Assembly (NCBI RefSeq): GCF_029338275.1
Contig: NZ_CP119789.1
Location: forward strand, 2,418,001-2,482,000
DNA: 64,000 bases
Direction of reading: 5' to 3'
Origin: Haloarcula ordinaria
GTDB lineage: Archaea; Halobacteriota; Halobacteria; Halobacteriales; Haloarculaceae
This document shows, piece by piece, positions 35,028 to 44,166 of this stretch. Each line of letters opens with the position of its first letter. The first letter of the stretch is position 1. The position numbers and the translations under genes are program-made. The notes below the pieces were generated by a model. The model saw only the letters and a program-made list of their open reading frames with translations, ran no database searches and was not told the DNA's origin.

Positions 35028-35738
35028 TCAGTGCTGGGCAGCGAGCGCCTCGAGGGCCGTGAACCCGTCGGCGAGGAGCGGGTCACCGTGCCCCATCGCG
35101 GCCACCTCGAACGGGGGAATCCGCGCGGCGAGGTCGACGACGCTGGCCCGGAGCTCGACCATGTCGTACGAATCGAACCGGATCGGCGTCGTCAGCGCGC
35201 CGTCGTCCTCCCAGACGAGGTCCCCCAGGAACGCCGCCGCAGCGTCTTCGTGATGATAGACGACGTGACCGGGGTTGTGGCCCGGAGTGGTGTGCGCCGT
35301 GAATCGCCCGACGGTGTCCCCGTCCTCGACGGGGTAGAGGTCCACGTCCGGCAGCGGGAACAGCTGCCGGGCGACCCGGTGGAACAGCCCCTTGTGGTGG
35401 AGCCACGCCGGGTCGCTGTCGCCGTTCAGCAGGTCGAGGTCTGCCGTACCGACGTACACCGGGCCGTCGAACTCAGGGACGAGGCGGTTCAATCCGCCGA
35501 CGTGGTCCAGGTCGTAGTGGGTTATCAGCACCCGGTCGAGGTCCCCGGGCGCGTAGCCGACCGCCGCCAGTTCGTCGACGATTGTCGGTTCGTTCCACCA
35601 GAGACCGGTGTCGACGAGGGTGAGGTCGCCGTCCGCGTCCCCAAGTGCCGTCTCGTCGACCAGATAGGCGTTCGAGGCGAACGGTGGGAACAGCCCGAGC
35701 TCCAGTAGCCACACGCCCTCGCGGAGTCGACGGACCAT
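35028..35738 (-). CDS. MBL-fold metallohydrolase (glyoxalase II-like)
   Basis: This 236-aa metallo-beta-lactamase-fold protein has the metal motif His74-Tyr-Asp76-Leu-Asp78-His79 (THYDLDHVGG), so the second His of HxHxDH is replaced by Asp, a variation I recall as common among haloarchaeal relatives. TTPGHNPGHVVYHH and FLGDLVWED supply later ligands. The start at 35738 (MVRRLREGVWLLE) is preferred over the longer frame to 35810. Soluble. It is in the same orientation as the FAD gene 54 nt downstream. Hydrolysis of a thioester or lactone is inferred from the family. Confidence 0.85.
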   Translation of the reverse strand: MVRRLREGVWLLELGLFPPFASNAYLVDETALGDADGDLTLVDTGLWWNEPTIVDELAAVGYAPGDLDRVLITHYDLDHVGGLNRLVPEFDGPVYVGTADLDLLNGDSDPAWLHHKGLFHRVARQLFPLPDVDLYPVEDGDTVGRFTAHTTPGHNPGHVVYHHEDAAAAFLGDLVWEDDGALTTPIRFDSYDMVELRASVVDLAARIPPFEVAAMGHGDPLLADGFTALEALAAQH

Positions 35739-35911
35739 ACAGACAGGACGGGACTTGGAGGGAAAACGCTGCGGGTCAAATCTGAGAACCGAACTGCAAG
35801 GGCACGACACAGATGCGCCCCCAGGGGGTGATTACACCGGCGTCACCTGCTATCCCCGACGCCGCCTGAAGGATATCCCTGTGCGGGTCGAACGTCTATC
35901 CGAGTTACCTA

Positions 35912-36826
35912 ATGAGCGATTCTCGCACACACGTACTCGTCGTCGGAGCGACAGGAAACCAGGGCGGCGCCGTCGTCGACCACCTGCTGGCAAGCGACCA
36001 GGACTTCGCGGTCAGCGGACTCACCCGCGACGCGTCCAGCGACGCGGCACAGGCGCTGTCGGACCGCGGCGTCTCGATGGTCGAGGGCGACCTCGGCGAC
36101 CCGGAGACGCTACGTGGCCCCGTCGGCGACGCTGACGCGGTCTTCGCGGTGACGAACTTCTGGACGCAGGGGTACGACGCGCAGGTCGAACAGGGCAAGA
36201 ACATCGCGACCGTCGCCGCCGAGGAGGGCGTCGACCACCTCGTCTTCTCCGGGGTCGGCAGCCACGACGAGGACACCGGAATCCCCCACTTCGATACAGC
36301 CGAAGAAATCGACCAGCACATCCGTGACCTGGACCTCGACTGGACGGTTCTCAAGCCGGTCTTCTTCTTCGAGAACCTCGAGGCGTTCGCCGAGGACATC
36401 GTCGAGGACGGCACGCTCGCGCTCCCGCTCGCCGAGGGCGTGGGCCTCCAGATGGTGAGCAACGACGACGTGGGCCGCGCCGCTGCCGTCGCCCTCGCGA
36501 ATCCGGGCGACTTCGTCGGTGAGGCAATCGATCTCGCGGGCGACGAGCGGACCCTCGAAGAGACGGCCGCCGTCCTCTCGTCGGTCACCGGCGTCGACGT
36601 CGAGGCCGTCCACGTCCCCATCGAGGACGCCTACGAGACCTTCGGCGAGGAGTTCACCGTGATGTGCGAGTGGTTCAACGAGGTCGGCTACTCGGCCGAC
36701 GTCGACGCGCTGGAAGACCGGTTCGGGTTCGAGTTCACGGACCTCGAGACGTACCTCGAAGACCACGGCTGGGCGGACAAGGACGGTATGGCCAGCGTCC
36801 CCGGCTGGGTCAAGGCGATGCAGTAA
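35912..36826 (+). CDS. NmrA/HSCARG-family NAD(P)-binding protein
   Basis: This 304-aa atypical SDR has the extended glycine motif VVGATGNQGGAVVDHLL, TRDASSDAAQAL in the position that reads the NADPH phosphate, FAVTNFW, HLVFSGVGSH and DWTVLKPVFFFEN. It lacks the YxxxK pair, as NmrA-like redox sensors do, so it may sense the NADP state rather than catalyse. Monocistronic, divergent from the MBL gene across 173 nt. Confidence 0.88.
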   Translation: MSDSRTHVLVVGATGNQGGAVVDHLLASDQDFAVSGLTRDASSDAAQALSDRGVSMVEGDLGDPETLRGPVGDADAVFAVTNFWTQGYDAQVEQGKNIATVAAEEGVDHLVFSGVGSHDEDTGIPHFDTAEEIDQHIRDLDLDWTVLKPVFFFENLEAFAEDIVEDGTLALPLAEGVGLQMVSNDDVGRAAAVALANPGDFVGEAIDLAGDERTLEETAAVLSSVTGVDVEAVHVPIEDAYETFGEEFTVMCEWFNEVGYSADVDALEDRFGFEFTDLETYLEDHGWADKDGMASVPGWVKAMQ

Positions 36827-36937
36827 GCGCGGTCACTCGACGCGACCCTCTCATCACCCGGTTCTCGACAGGCACACAGTCAGGTCCCGTGTTGCGTCGC
36901 CGAAAGCCCGATAGCCACCCGTCCAGTCTGTGAGCCC

Positions 36938-37309
36938 GTGAACCGACTCAACCTCACCGCCGGGGTACTCTGTCTCCTCGGGGTTACGTCCGTGGCGCTG
37001 CTCTCTGGCGCAGAGTCGGTCTGGGCGAGTGACGGGGCGCTTCTCTTCGCTGGTGGGCTCGTCCTCGCTGGCCTCCTCTTCCTCCTCGCAGCGAACGGAC
37101 GCACCGCCGCCGTCGCGGGTCGGCGGGTCGACCTCCACGACTGCAGCGGCCTCGGCGACGTCGCCGTCGGAGTGGCCATCTTCGGCGGCCTGGCGAGCAT
37201 CCCGCCAGGGGTCGACGGGTCGGTATACACGCTACTGGTCGTTGTCGGTGGGACGAGCGTCGTACTCTTCGGTGTCGTGGGACTCGCCGAGAAGTACGAC
37301 CGGCTGTAG
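36938..37309 (+). CDS. Hypothetical membrane protein (four predicted helices)
   Basis: This 123-aa protein starts at a GTG (36938). It shows four hydrophobic stretches: LTAGVLCLLGVTSVALLSG, GALLFAGGLVLAGLLFLLAA, GDVAVGVAIFGGLASIPPG and YTLLVVVGGTSVVLFGVVGLA. No family was recognised. Its TAG stop is directly followed by the stop of elp3 on the opposite strand, leaving no spacer. Confidence 0.7.
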   Translation: MNRLNLTAGVLCLLGVTSVALLSGAESVWASDGALLFAGGLVLAGLLFLLAANGRTAAVAGRRVDLHDCSGLGDVAVGVAIFGGLASIPPGVDGSVYTLLVVVGGTSVVLFGVVGLAEKYDRL

Positions 37310-38974
37310 TCAGTCTAGCCGCTTCGAGACGTACGGCCCGTCTTGCTGGTAGTCGAGTTTGTTCCGGTAGTACTCACGGACGCCGATGCCCGAGATGACC
37401 GCAATCTTCGAGAAGCCCGCGTCGCGCGCGAGCTCCTCGGCCTTCGCGAGGAGTCGCTTGCCGTAGCCCCTGTGCTGGTGATCCCCGTCTGCGCCCTGCT
37501 CGCCGATGCCCACCGAGTTGCCGTAGACGTGGAGTTCCCGGACCAGCGCGGCGTCCTGAAGCTCCGCTCGGACCGGCTGATTCGGGAACCTGAGGCGGCA
37601 GAATCCCACGAGCACGTCGGTCTCGAAATCCTCGAAGGAGATGAAATGCTCCGTACCGCCACACGCGTCGTAGGTCATCACGTCGAGGTCGACGTCCTCG
37701 GCGACCTCGTCGCTGTGGCCCGCCTCGCGACAGCGGATGCAGTCGCAGGTCCAGCCGTGTTTCTCCATCTCTTTCCAGGCGAGTTGCCGGAGGTTGGACT
37801 TCCAGACCCCGCCCTCGATGAAGTCCGCAGGGATGTCGCGCTGGACGCGCTGGAGGCGCGTGTAGCGGGGAATCATGTCCTTGATCTCCGCGACGAGCTC
37901 CGCGGCCTCCTGGTTACCCAGCGGCTCGAACTCGTCTTTGCGCCACCAGTCGTAGGTGACGGTGCCCTCGACGACGAGCGTCGGATATATCTTGAGATAG
38001 TCCGGGCGCCACTGCGAGTCCTCGAAGATGCGTCGGAAGTCCTCCAGACACATCTCCTTCGACATCCCGGGCTGGCCGGGCATCATGTGGAAGCCGACTT
38101 TGAACGCCGAGTCCCGGAGCCGCTGATTCGCGTCGATGGAGGCCTGGACGCCGTGACCGCGGTGCATCTCGCGGTTGATGCGCTCGAAGGTGGTCTGGAC
38201 GCCCACCTCGACCTTCGTGCCGCCGAGGTCGAGCATCCGGTCGATCTGCTCTGGGTCACACCAGTCGGGCTTTGTCTCGAACGTCGTCGCGACGTTCCGG
38301 ACGTCGGCCGTCTCGTTCTCGGCGATGACGTCCTCCAGATAGCGCCACTCGTAGTCGTCGGCGGACTCGGCGAACGAGATACCCTCGGCGGGGCTGGGGT
38401 CGGCGTCGACGTCGAAGTCGTTCATCGCCTCCAGGGCGCGCTTGACGAACCACTCCTGGTAGTCGTGGCTCCGGGCGGTCATCGTCCCGCCCATCAGGAT
38501 GAGTTCGGCCTTGTCGACTGGATGGCCGATCTCCCGGAGCTGGTTGAGCCGCAGCGTGACCTGCCCGTAGGGGTCGTAGTCGTTCTGTTCGCCGCGCGCC
38601 GCGGCCGGCTCGTGACCCGTGTAGGACTGCGAGGAGGAGAACTCCGAGTCCGGGCCGCCGGGACAGTAGAGACACTTCCCGTGGGGGCAGCGCTCGGGCG
38701 AGGTCATGATGGCGATGGGTGAGACGCCCGATGCGGTGCGGACGGGCTTGCGCTGGAGCACCTCTTCCAGGACCTCGCGGTGCTCCTGAGGGGCGTAGTC
38801 GAGCAGTTCGGAGTTCTGGGGGACCTTCGGGGCAGAGTACTCCCGGCAGACGTCGATCTTGGCGGACTCGACGTCGTCGCGTTCCACGTCCCCGGCGAGG
38901 ATGCGGTCGACCAGCTCCGCACACACCTGCTGGAAGGCTTCGGTTTCCTCCGGGTCCGGCGTCTCCGTGCTCAT
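37310..38974 (-). CDS. elp3: Elp3: radical SAM / GNAT tRNA U34 carboxymethyl-modifying enzyme
   Basis: This 554-aa archaeal Elp3 modifies wobble uridine (cm5U) from acetyl-CoA and SAM without other Elongator subunits. The radical-SAM cluster Cys96-x4-Cys101-x2-Cys104 is seen in CPHGKCLYCPGG. VEVGVQTTFERINREMHRGH and VGFHMMPGQPG continue the barrel. DCIRCREAGH suggests the zinc site, and the GNAT domain shows QHRGYGKRLLAKAEELARDAG for acetyl-CoA. The ATG at 38974 was chosen over the much longer frame to 39136, whose extension has no similarity. Confidence 0.95.
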   Translation of the reverse strand: MSTETPDPEETEAFQQVCAELVDRILAGDVERDDVESAKIDVCREYSAPKVPQNSELLDYAPQEHREVLEEVLQRKPVRTASGVSPIAIMTSPERCPHGKCLYCPGGPDSEFSSSQSYTGHEPAAARGEQNDYDPYGQVTLRLNQLREIGHPVDKAELILMGGTMTARSHDYQEWFVKRALEAMNDFDVDADPSPAEGISFAESADDYEWRYLEDVIAENETADVRNVATTFETKPDWCDPEQIDRMLDLGGTKVEVGVQTTFERINREMHRGHGVQASIDANQRLRDSAFKVGFHMMPGQPGMSKEMCLEDFRRIFEDSQWRPDYLKIYPTLVVEGTVTYDWWRKDEFEPLGNQEAAELVAEIKDMIPRYTRLQRVQRDIPADFIEGGVWKSNLRQLAWKEMEKHGWTCDCIRCREAGHSDEVAEDVDLDVMTYDACGGTEHFISFEDFETDVLVGFCRLRFPNQPVRAELQDAALVRELHVYGNSVGIGEQGADGDHQHRGYGKRLLAKAEELARDAGFSKIAVISGIGVREYYRNKLDYQQDGPYVSKRLD

Positions 38975-39141
38975 CGGTTGGTCGGATTTCGTCGTCTCGC
39001 GTGAATAAGCGTGTCGCTCGGGTCCGCGCGGTGGGCGTGTCCATCTGTGCGATTCCCGTTCGAAGGTCGTCAGCCGCGACTGCACTCGGGTCGCCGCCCC
39101 ACCCAAGGCTAATACTCGTGTCAACCGTTGCATCACGCATA

Positions 39142-39672
39142 GTGTTCCCGCATGAGCATTTCATCGTCGCCGCCCTCCCTGTGTTCGCGTACGTGGCCGT
39201 TCGTGACGGCAGTCTCCCGGACCGAAGGTTGGTCGCAGTCGTGTTCGTCGGGAGCCAGTTCCCGGACCTGATAGACAAGCCACTCGCCCACCAGCTCCAG
39301 GTACTGCCCTCCGGTCGGGTGTTCATGCACTCGCTCCCGTTCGCCGTGCCGATCGCTGTCGGCGTCGCCATCTACGGCTGGAAAACCGGCCGGCTCAGAG
39401 CTGGAGTCGCCTTTGGCGTCGCCTACGTCTCCCACCTGATCGGGGACAACCACGAATCGCTGCTCGCGGCGAACCCGACGGTCCCTTCGGACCTCCTGTG
39501 GCCGTTTGTGCCGGCGGTCACCAGACCGGCGATTCCGTTCTGGGCCGGTCCGAACTCGATCAACGTCGCGCTCTGGACGACGTTTTCGGTGGTGGTCCTG
39601 GTCTCGCTGGGCTACGGGTTGGCACTGGACGTGGCAGAACAGCTCCGGAGCAATTCAAGCGGGCGGGGATGA
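39142..39672 (+). CDS. DUF457 (YdjM-like) membrane-bound metal-dependent hydrolase
   Basis: This 176-aa protein starts at GTG 39142 (VFPHEHFIVAALPVFAYVAV). The His-rich motif HEHF, GSQFPDLIDKP, FMHSLPFAVPIAVG and VAYVSHLIGDN are the metal-binding hallmarks of the DUF457 family, set within three to four helices. A TATA-like GCTAATAC lies about 27-33 nt upstream (39108-39115). The long in-frame extension to 38719 runs antisense through elp3 and is spurious. Confidence 0.82.
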   Translation: MFPHEHFIVAALPVFAYVAVRDGSLPDRRLVAVVFVGSQFPDLIDKPLAHQLQVLPSGRVFMHSLPFAVPIAVGVAIYGWKTGRLRAGVAFGVAYVSHLIGDNHESLLAANPTVPSDLLWPFVPAVTRPAIPFWAGPNSINVALWTTFSVVVLVSLGYGLALDVAEQLRSNSSGRG

Positions 39673-39675
39673 CGG

Positions 39676-40164
39676 CTAGTCGTCCCAGTAGTCGACTTCG
39701 GCGTCAAGGTCGAGCAGTTTCGAGAAGTCCCGCTCGCTCGCTTCGCCACCCGGCGGCGAACCCGCGAACACGTTGAGAGCGTTTCGCGTCGGCATGTACG
39801 TGACGTCGGGATCGTTCATCTCCGAGACGACGAGCACGCGGAGCCCGTCCTCCCCGGCCTCGACTTCGTGTGTGTGCTCCGTCCCGGTCGGCAGCGCCAC
39901 GTAGTCGCCCGATTCGAGCGCGTGTTCGTCGCCGTCCTCGCCGAGAAAGAGCGTCCCGCCACCGTCGAGGACGAAGAGAGCCTCCTCGTTGGCGAAGTGG
40001 CTGTGTGGCGGCCAGGTACGCTTGCCGGCTGGAATCTGGTAGAGACTCGTCCCGAGCGCCTCGCCGCCTGCGGCCGCGCCCAGCTGCTTGCGCCGGAACT
40101 GCCGGTCGCCGTGGTCGTAGTCGGTCCACTCGAGGTCCGAGACGTTGACGGGGCCGTTGCTCAT
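39676..40164 (-). CDS. Cupin-domain protein
   Basis: This 162-aa single beta-barrel cupin has motif 1 GKRTWPPHSHFANEEALFVLDGGGTLFLG (metal His, His, Glu) and motif 2 LPTGTEHTHEVEAG (His). The four ligands suggest a bound divalent metal. The substrate is unknown; such haloarchaeal cupins are often annotated as mannose-6-phosphate-isomerase-like, without proof. Its 3' end meets the DUF457 gene 3 nt away on the other strand. Confidence 0.88.
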   Translation of the reverse strand: MSNGPVNVSDLEWTDYDHGDRQFRRKQLGAAAGGEALGTSLYQIPAGKRTWPPHSHFANEEALFVLDGGGTLFLGEDGDEHALESGDYVALPTGTEHTHEVEAGEDGLRVLVVSEMNDPDVTYMPTRNALNVFAGSPPGGEASERDFSKLLDLDAEVDYWDD

Positions 40165-40204
40165 GGTCCCGAGTGGAGCGCAGCGGTGAAAAAGTCTGGC
40201 TGGG

Positions 40205-42379
40205 TTACAGGCGGTCCGAGAGGACCTTCAGCGTCGCGTCGAGGACCGCGCCGCGTTCGCCGGCGAGGTACCGGACCGAACCCTCGCGGACGCTCCGGGT
40301 AGCGACGCCGCCTTCGGGCGCTTCGTCCGCGACCATGTCGGACAGGTCGTGGAGGTCGACGTCGGCGTCCGTCCGGACGTACAGCGTGTCCGTCGAGATG
40401 CCGACCAGCGCGTCGCCCTCGTCACGGATGTCGCGGTGGAGCTCGTCCAGGAGGAGCGTCTCCGGCGGGAACTCGTACTGGTGCGAGAAGGCGTCCGTGT
40501 CGAGGACCGCGATTCGCGCGTCGCCGACGGTCTGGTAATCGAGGTTCGCGCGAGCGGTCGCGACCTCCTGGTCGACCTTCTCGCGGAACTGCTCGGCGAT
40601 GTGGCCCGCCAGGCCACCGATGTCGTCCTCGTCGTCGCCGAAGACGAGGTCGGTGATGAGCTCGCGCTTGTCCTCGTAGGACTGGTAGAACGCCTCGAGC
40701 GCGACGGCCTCACGGAGCTGTGTGACGGCATCGGCGTCGTAGCCGGCTTCGGCGGCAAGTTCGACGTACGCGTCCGGTGCCTCCTCCCAGAAGCTCACGG
40801 CCGGGAGGTGTCGCAGGTCGTCGCGGACCGTCTCGTTGACGTGTGCGGCGACGTTTGCGGCCAGGGTGGTCGCCGTGGTCGTCGCCGCGCCGGACTCGGA
40901 CGGCGAGACGACGGCGTCGACGGCGTCTATGACCTCGTCGTCCACTGCGATGTCGTCGACCACGAGGCTCGGGGCGCCGTAGACGTCGAGCAGGTCGAAC
41001 CCGTCGAGGCTCTCTCGCGTGCCGCCCGCAGCGACGAACACGAACAGCGGGAGCTTCTCGTCGTGTCGCTCGCGGTTGTCCAGCATGTTCGTCACGTCCT
41101 TGGTCGCGTCGTCCATGTCGTAGACGCCGCCCTCGAGCGGGCGGCGGTCGAAGTAGTGGTACTGGGCGTCGGCGCGGCGGTGTTCCTCGGTGACCAGCGG
41201 GAGCGTCGCGCGTTCGAGCGCGCTCCCGGCCAGGTAGCCGTCGGCGGTATTGGCGTGTCGGACGATAACCGGTCGGTCCGTGAGGACGGCACGACGGACA
41301 AGCGTCGCCGCCTCGACGAGTTCGTCGCTCAGCTGCTCGATGACCCCGTCCTCGGCCAGCGGCTCGACCGCTTCGGGTCGGGCCTCCTCGTCCAGGGCAT
41401 CCGCGAGTCGCTGTTCGACCGCGTCGCGTTCCTCTGCTTCCAGCACGGTCAGGTCCGCAGTTTCGACCTGAATCTCGCCGCGTCGGCGCCGCACTTCGCC
41501 GTCGAGCGTGACCATGTCTGCCTCCACGACGTCGGGGTACGCCCGGACGCCGGCCTCAACGAACGCGGCACAGTCGACGGTACCCGTCGTGTCCTGGAGT
41601 TCGAAGACCGTCGGTCCCGACGTCTGCCGGATGTCGACGACCTCGCCCTCGAGCCGGACGTCGTCACCGACGAGGGATTCGAGGTCACCGATAGCCGCCG
41701 TGACCGGTTCGGCCGCGGATTCGGATTCCGCGTCCTGCTGTTCGACGACGGCAGCGCCGCCACCCGTCGACGTCGTGGTCTCAGTCTCCTCGGTGGCTCC
41801 GACTGACCCGCCGGCGCCGTCGACGCGGTCTGCGTCGCCAGCCTGACTCACTTCACCGGCGGAGCGGTCAGTCGTCGAGTCGTCCTCTGCCTCTTGGTCT
41901 TCTTCCGCTTCGGTACTGTCGTCCTGTGCGGCGTCGTCTGTGCTAGCATCTGCTTGCGTGTCCGCCTCGTCCGCGTCCTCGTTCTCGTCCTCGGCCTCGA
42001 GTTCGATCGCGTGGCCGATGTCGGGGTCGTCGACGAGGATGCCACGGAACTCGCGTTCGGACTGGCGAATGGACCAGCCGAGGTCGATGTTCCCGTTGTC
42101 GCGGACGTTCTTGACCTGGACGTAGACGACGTCGCCCGAGTCCCAGTCGAGGGAGTCGAGTCGCCGGTCCAGTTCACTCCGGTGGAGGAGGCCGGTGACG
42201 CTGTCACCGATGTTGACGAAGACGCCGAACTCGGCGAAGCCGTCGACGCTGCCGCGGTAGTACCGACCGACCGTGAGCTGGTCGGGTCGGGACCCGCGGA
42301 ATTCGAACAGCGCGTCCTCCTCGTGGATGTCACAGATGCTTCCGTCGACAGATTTGCCGCAAATGATACACGAACCCAT
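40205..42379 (-). CDS. S1/OB-fold DHH-superfamily (RecJ-like) protein with degenerate active site
   Basis: This 724-aa protein has a clear domain order. A zinc-finger-like N-terminus (CIICGKSVDGSICDIH) is followed by an S1 RNA-binding domain (about 36-108; YYRGSVDGFAEFGVFVNIGD), a Glu/Asp-rich disordered linker (about 125-230), an OB-fold (about 232-320; VRLEGEVVDIRQTSGPTVFEL) and a DHH/RecJ-like region. The expected catalytic DxDxDG of DHH phosphoesterases reads IVRHANTADGYLAGSALERA, so key Asp residues are missing. It probably binds nucleic acid, as relatives linked to RecJ/GINS do. Nuclease activity is doubtful. Confidence 0.82.
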   Translation of the reverse strand: MGSCIICGKSVDGSICDIHEEDALFEFRGSRPDQLTVGRYYRGSVDGFAEFGVFVNIGDSVTGLLHRSELDRRLDSLDWDSGDVVYVQVKNVRDNGNIDLGWSIRQSEREFRGILVDDPDIGHAIELEAEDENEDADEADTQADASTDDAAQDDSTEAEEDQEAEDDSTTDRSAGEVSQAGDADRVDGAGGSVGATEETETTTSTGGGAAVVEQQDAESESAAEPVTAAIGDLESLVGDDVRLEGEVVDIRQTSGPTVFELQDTTGTVDCAAFVEAGVRAYPDVVEADMVTLDGEVRRRRGEIQVETADLTVLEAEERDAVEQRLADALDEEARPEAVEPLAEDGVIEQLSDELVEAATLVRRAVLTDRPVIVRHANTADGYLAGSALERATLPLVTEEHRRADAQYHYFDRRPLEGGVYDMDDATKDVTNMLDNRERHDEKLPLFVFVAAGGTRESLDGFDLLDVYGAPSLVVDDIAVDDEVIDAVDAVVSPSESGAATTTATTLAANVAAHVNETVRDDLRHLPAVSFWEEAPDAYVELAAEAGYDADAVTQLREAVALEAFYQSYEDKRELITDLVFGDDEDDIGGLAGHIAEQFREKVDQEVATARANLDYQTVGDARIAVLDTDAFSHQYEFPPETLLLDELHRDIRDEGDALVGISTDTLYVRTDADVDLHDLSDMVADEAPEGGVATRSVREGSVRYLAGERGAVLDATLKVLSDRL

Positions 42380-42455
42380 TGGGAGGAGAAAATAGTTCGG
42401 CCCTAAAACTGTTGTCGAATTACGCGCGAGAGTCAGTGGGCGTTCGAACGGCCGG

Positions 42456-42719
42456 TCAGTCGAACAGGTCGCTCTCGGATTCGACCAGTTCTAGCCCCTC
42501 AGCGACCGCTCGAGCCTGTTCCGGGAACAGCGCGACCTCGACCTCGCTCCCATCCTCGTCCTCGAACGCGATCTTCACGCGCTCGTCGCCGAACGCTCGA
42601 ACGTCGACGCCCTCGACGTCGTAGAGCTTGACCGTGGCTTGCTTGTTCGACGCGCCGATGTTCTTGAACGCGCCGTCTTTCAGTTCGAGCATGAAGTCGT
42701 CGATGTCCAGACTCAGCAT
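42456..42719 (-). CDS. Conserved small acidic protein, function unknown
   Basis: This 87-aa protein starts MLSLDIDDFMLELKDGAFKN and ends LVESESDLFD. It shows an alternating strand/helix pattern without cysteines, hydrophobic segments or known motifs. The ATG at 42719 defines it. The apparent fusion to the preceding membrane protein in one long frame arises only because that gene is frameshifted. No function can be assigned. Confidence 0.75.
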   Translation of the reverse strand: MLSLDIDDFMLELKDGAFKNIGASNKQATVKLYDVEGVDVRAFGDERVKIAFEDEDGSEVEVALFPEQARAVAEGLELVESESDLFD

Positions 42720-42757
42720 AACCGGAGGGGGGGCGCGCCGGGTACAAAAGTCCGCCG

Positions 42758-43376
42758 TCAGACCAGCACGGAGAGCGCGAGGAATCCCCGGAACCCGTAG
42801 CCGAAGACGATAGCGGCGGGAACGGCCCCGACGACCAGCGCCTTCCCGAGGCTGATATCGTGGATGACCGTCGTCCCCACGATGTAGAGGGCCGCGCCCC
42901 ACGCGGCCACGACCACTCTGAAGCTCGGGGAACGGGAGCCCCGCGAGGACGCAGGGCGCCATCGCGTAGCACATCACCTGGACCGTCTCGCTGACTCCGC
43001 CGCGGTTCTCCGCGACCGGAACCAGCAGGAGCGTCTGGAGCGCGGCCGTCAGGTGCACCGTCGCAGGCATCACGAAGATGATGACGCCGAGCAGCGCCAG
43101 GAGCGCGATACCGGGCGAGAACTCGCTGACGGCGGGGTAGGCGAAGGGACCGGTCGAGACCAGGCCCCACTCGGCGAGCCTGACGACCGCGAACCGGCTG
43201 CCCTCCTCGATCAGGAGGACCGCCGCGGCGAAGACGAGTCCCGGTGCCTGATCGCCCGGCGCGACGCCCGCCGCGAAGAACCGACGCGGTCGGACGAGTA
43301 TCTCGGCCCACGCACGGAGGACGGCGACCGGGCCGCGGTCGCGGCCGCCGGTCGGATTCTCGACCCACTGTGTCAC
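42758..43376 (-). pseudogene. Yip1-like membrane protein with a 1-nt frameshift
   Basis: The first part (43376 down) encodes MTQWVENPTGG, an amphipathic AEILVRPRRFFAAGV segment and three helices up to CVLAGLPFPEL, the pattern of Yip1-domain proteins. Near 42921-42930 the frame breaks. Continuing one frame over gives FRVVVAAWGAALYIVGTTV, then GKALVVGAVPAAIVFGYGF and LALSVLV-stop at 42758, clearly the missing last helices. Dropping one base around GAGCTTCAG restores a full-length protein of about 205 aa. It is a recent mutation or a sequencing error; the original frame runs misleadingly into the 87-aa gene. Confidence 0.8.
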
Positions 43377-43461
43377 GACCGACGGTTAGGCGTGGCCGAC
43401 TTTGACCGTTTCCTTCTCGGAGCGTCCCACGCGCGCTCGACAGGACAGTCCCGACACGGGA

Positions 43462-44040
43462 CTAGTCCTCTGCGCCGACGTTCTCGGTGCTCTCGAGACT
43501 CGGTGGGTCCGGTTCGATGTTCGCGAACTGGACGGCCTCCTCGCCGAGTTTCCCGACGCGGTCGTCGATGCTGTCGTCGGTAATTCGACCGCCGTCGATG
43601 CTGTTCCGCGCACGCGGGATGGCCACCTGGTGGGGGATGACCCAGCAGTCCAGGGACCGGCAGACCGACCGGAGGTGGTCGAGGGCGGTGATAGGGAACC
43701 CGCCGCCGGCGACGGCGAGCAGGCCGACGGTCTTGTGCTCGAACTCGTCGAAGCCACAGTAGTCGAGCGCGTTCTTCAGCGGCGCGGAGAACGACCCGTG
43801 GTATACCGGCGTCCCCAGCAGGATGGAATCCGCGCTCCGGACCCGCCTGGCGAACTCGACCGCGTCGCCCGCCTCCCGGTCGTCGGCGTCGAACACAGGG
43901 AGGTCGAAGTGCCGGAGGTCGAGCAGTTCGGTCGTCGCGCCCGCGGACTCGGCGGCTTCGAGCGCCCGTTCGATGCCGACGTGGGTGTAGCTCGCGTTCC
44001 TGAGGCTCCCTGCGATGCCGACGACGTGTGGTTGGGTCAT
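43462..44040 (-). CDS. NADPH-dependent FMN reductase (SsuE/azoreductase-like)
   Basis: This 192-aa flavodoxin-like protein has the FMN phosphate loop GIAGSLRNASYTHVGIERAL (residues about 8-27), LLGTPVYHGSFSAPLKNALDY and VGLLAVAGGGFPITALDHLRSVCRSL, matching the FMN_red family (SsuE, ArsH-like, chromate reductases). Soluble. It is divergent from the NosL gene across 126 nt. It may supply reduced flavin or reduce quinones; the physiological acceptor cannot be read from the sequence. Confidence 0.9.
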   Translation of the reverse strand: MTQPHVVGIAGSLRNASYTHVGIERALEAAESAGATTELLDLRHFDLPVFDADDREAGDAVEFARRVRSADSILLGTPVYHGSFSAPLKNALDYCGFDEFEHKTVGLLAVAGGGFPITALDHLRSVCRSLDCWVIPHQVAIPRARNSIDGGRITDDSIDDRVGKLGEEAVQFANIEPDPPSLESTENVGAED

Positions 44041-44166
44041 ATCCGACCGGACGTGCGCGACCGATAAACGACCAGCGATGGCGGCGGGTCTTGGCAGCCA
44101 CCCTCATCGGCTGGTTTCGACGCATGCACCATAGCGTACAACACTGGCAGTCGCCTACGACGTCGT

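Noticed and set aside
35028..35738. Inactive MBL protein because HxHxDH reads HYDLDH
   Set aside because: I recall the Asp variant as frequent in haloarchaeal glyoxalase-II-like proteins, and the other ligands are present, so it is not clearly inactive.
38719..39672. A 317-aa DUF457 protein starting at 38719
   Set aside because: The first 141 codons are antisense to elp3 and lack hydrophobic or metal motifs; similarity begins at the GTG 39142.
42456..43376. A single 306-aa protein joining the Yip1-like and 87-aa genes
   Set aside because: The middle is an Arg/Gly-rich out-of-frame stretch; the missing helices are in another frame and the 87-aa gene has its own ATG.
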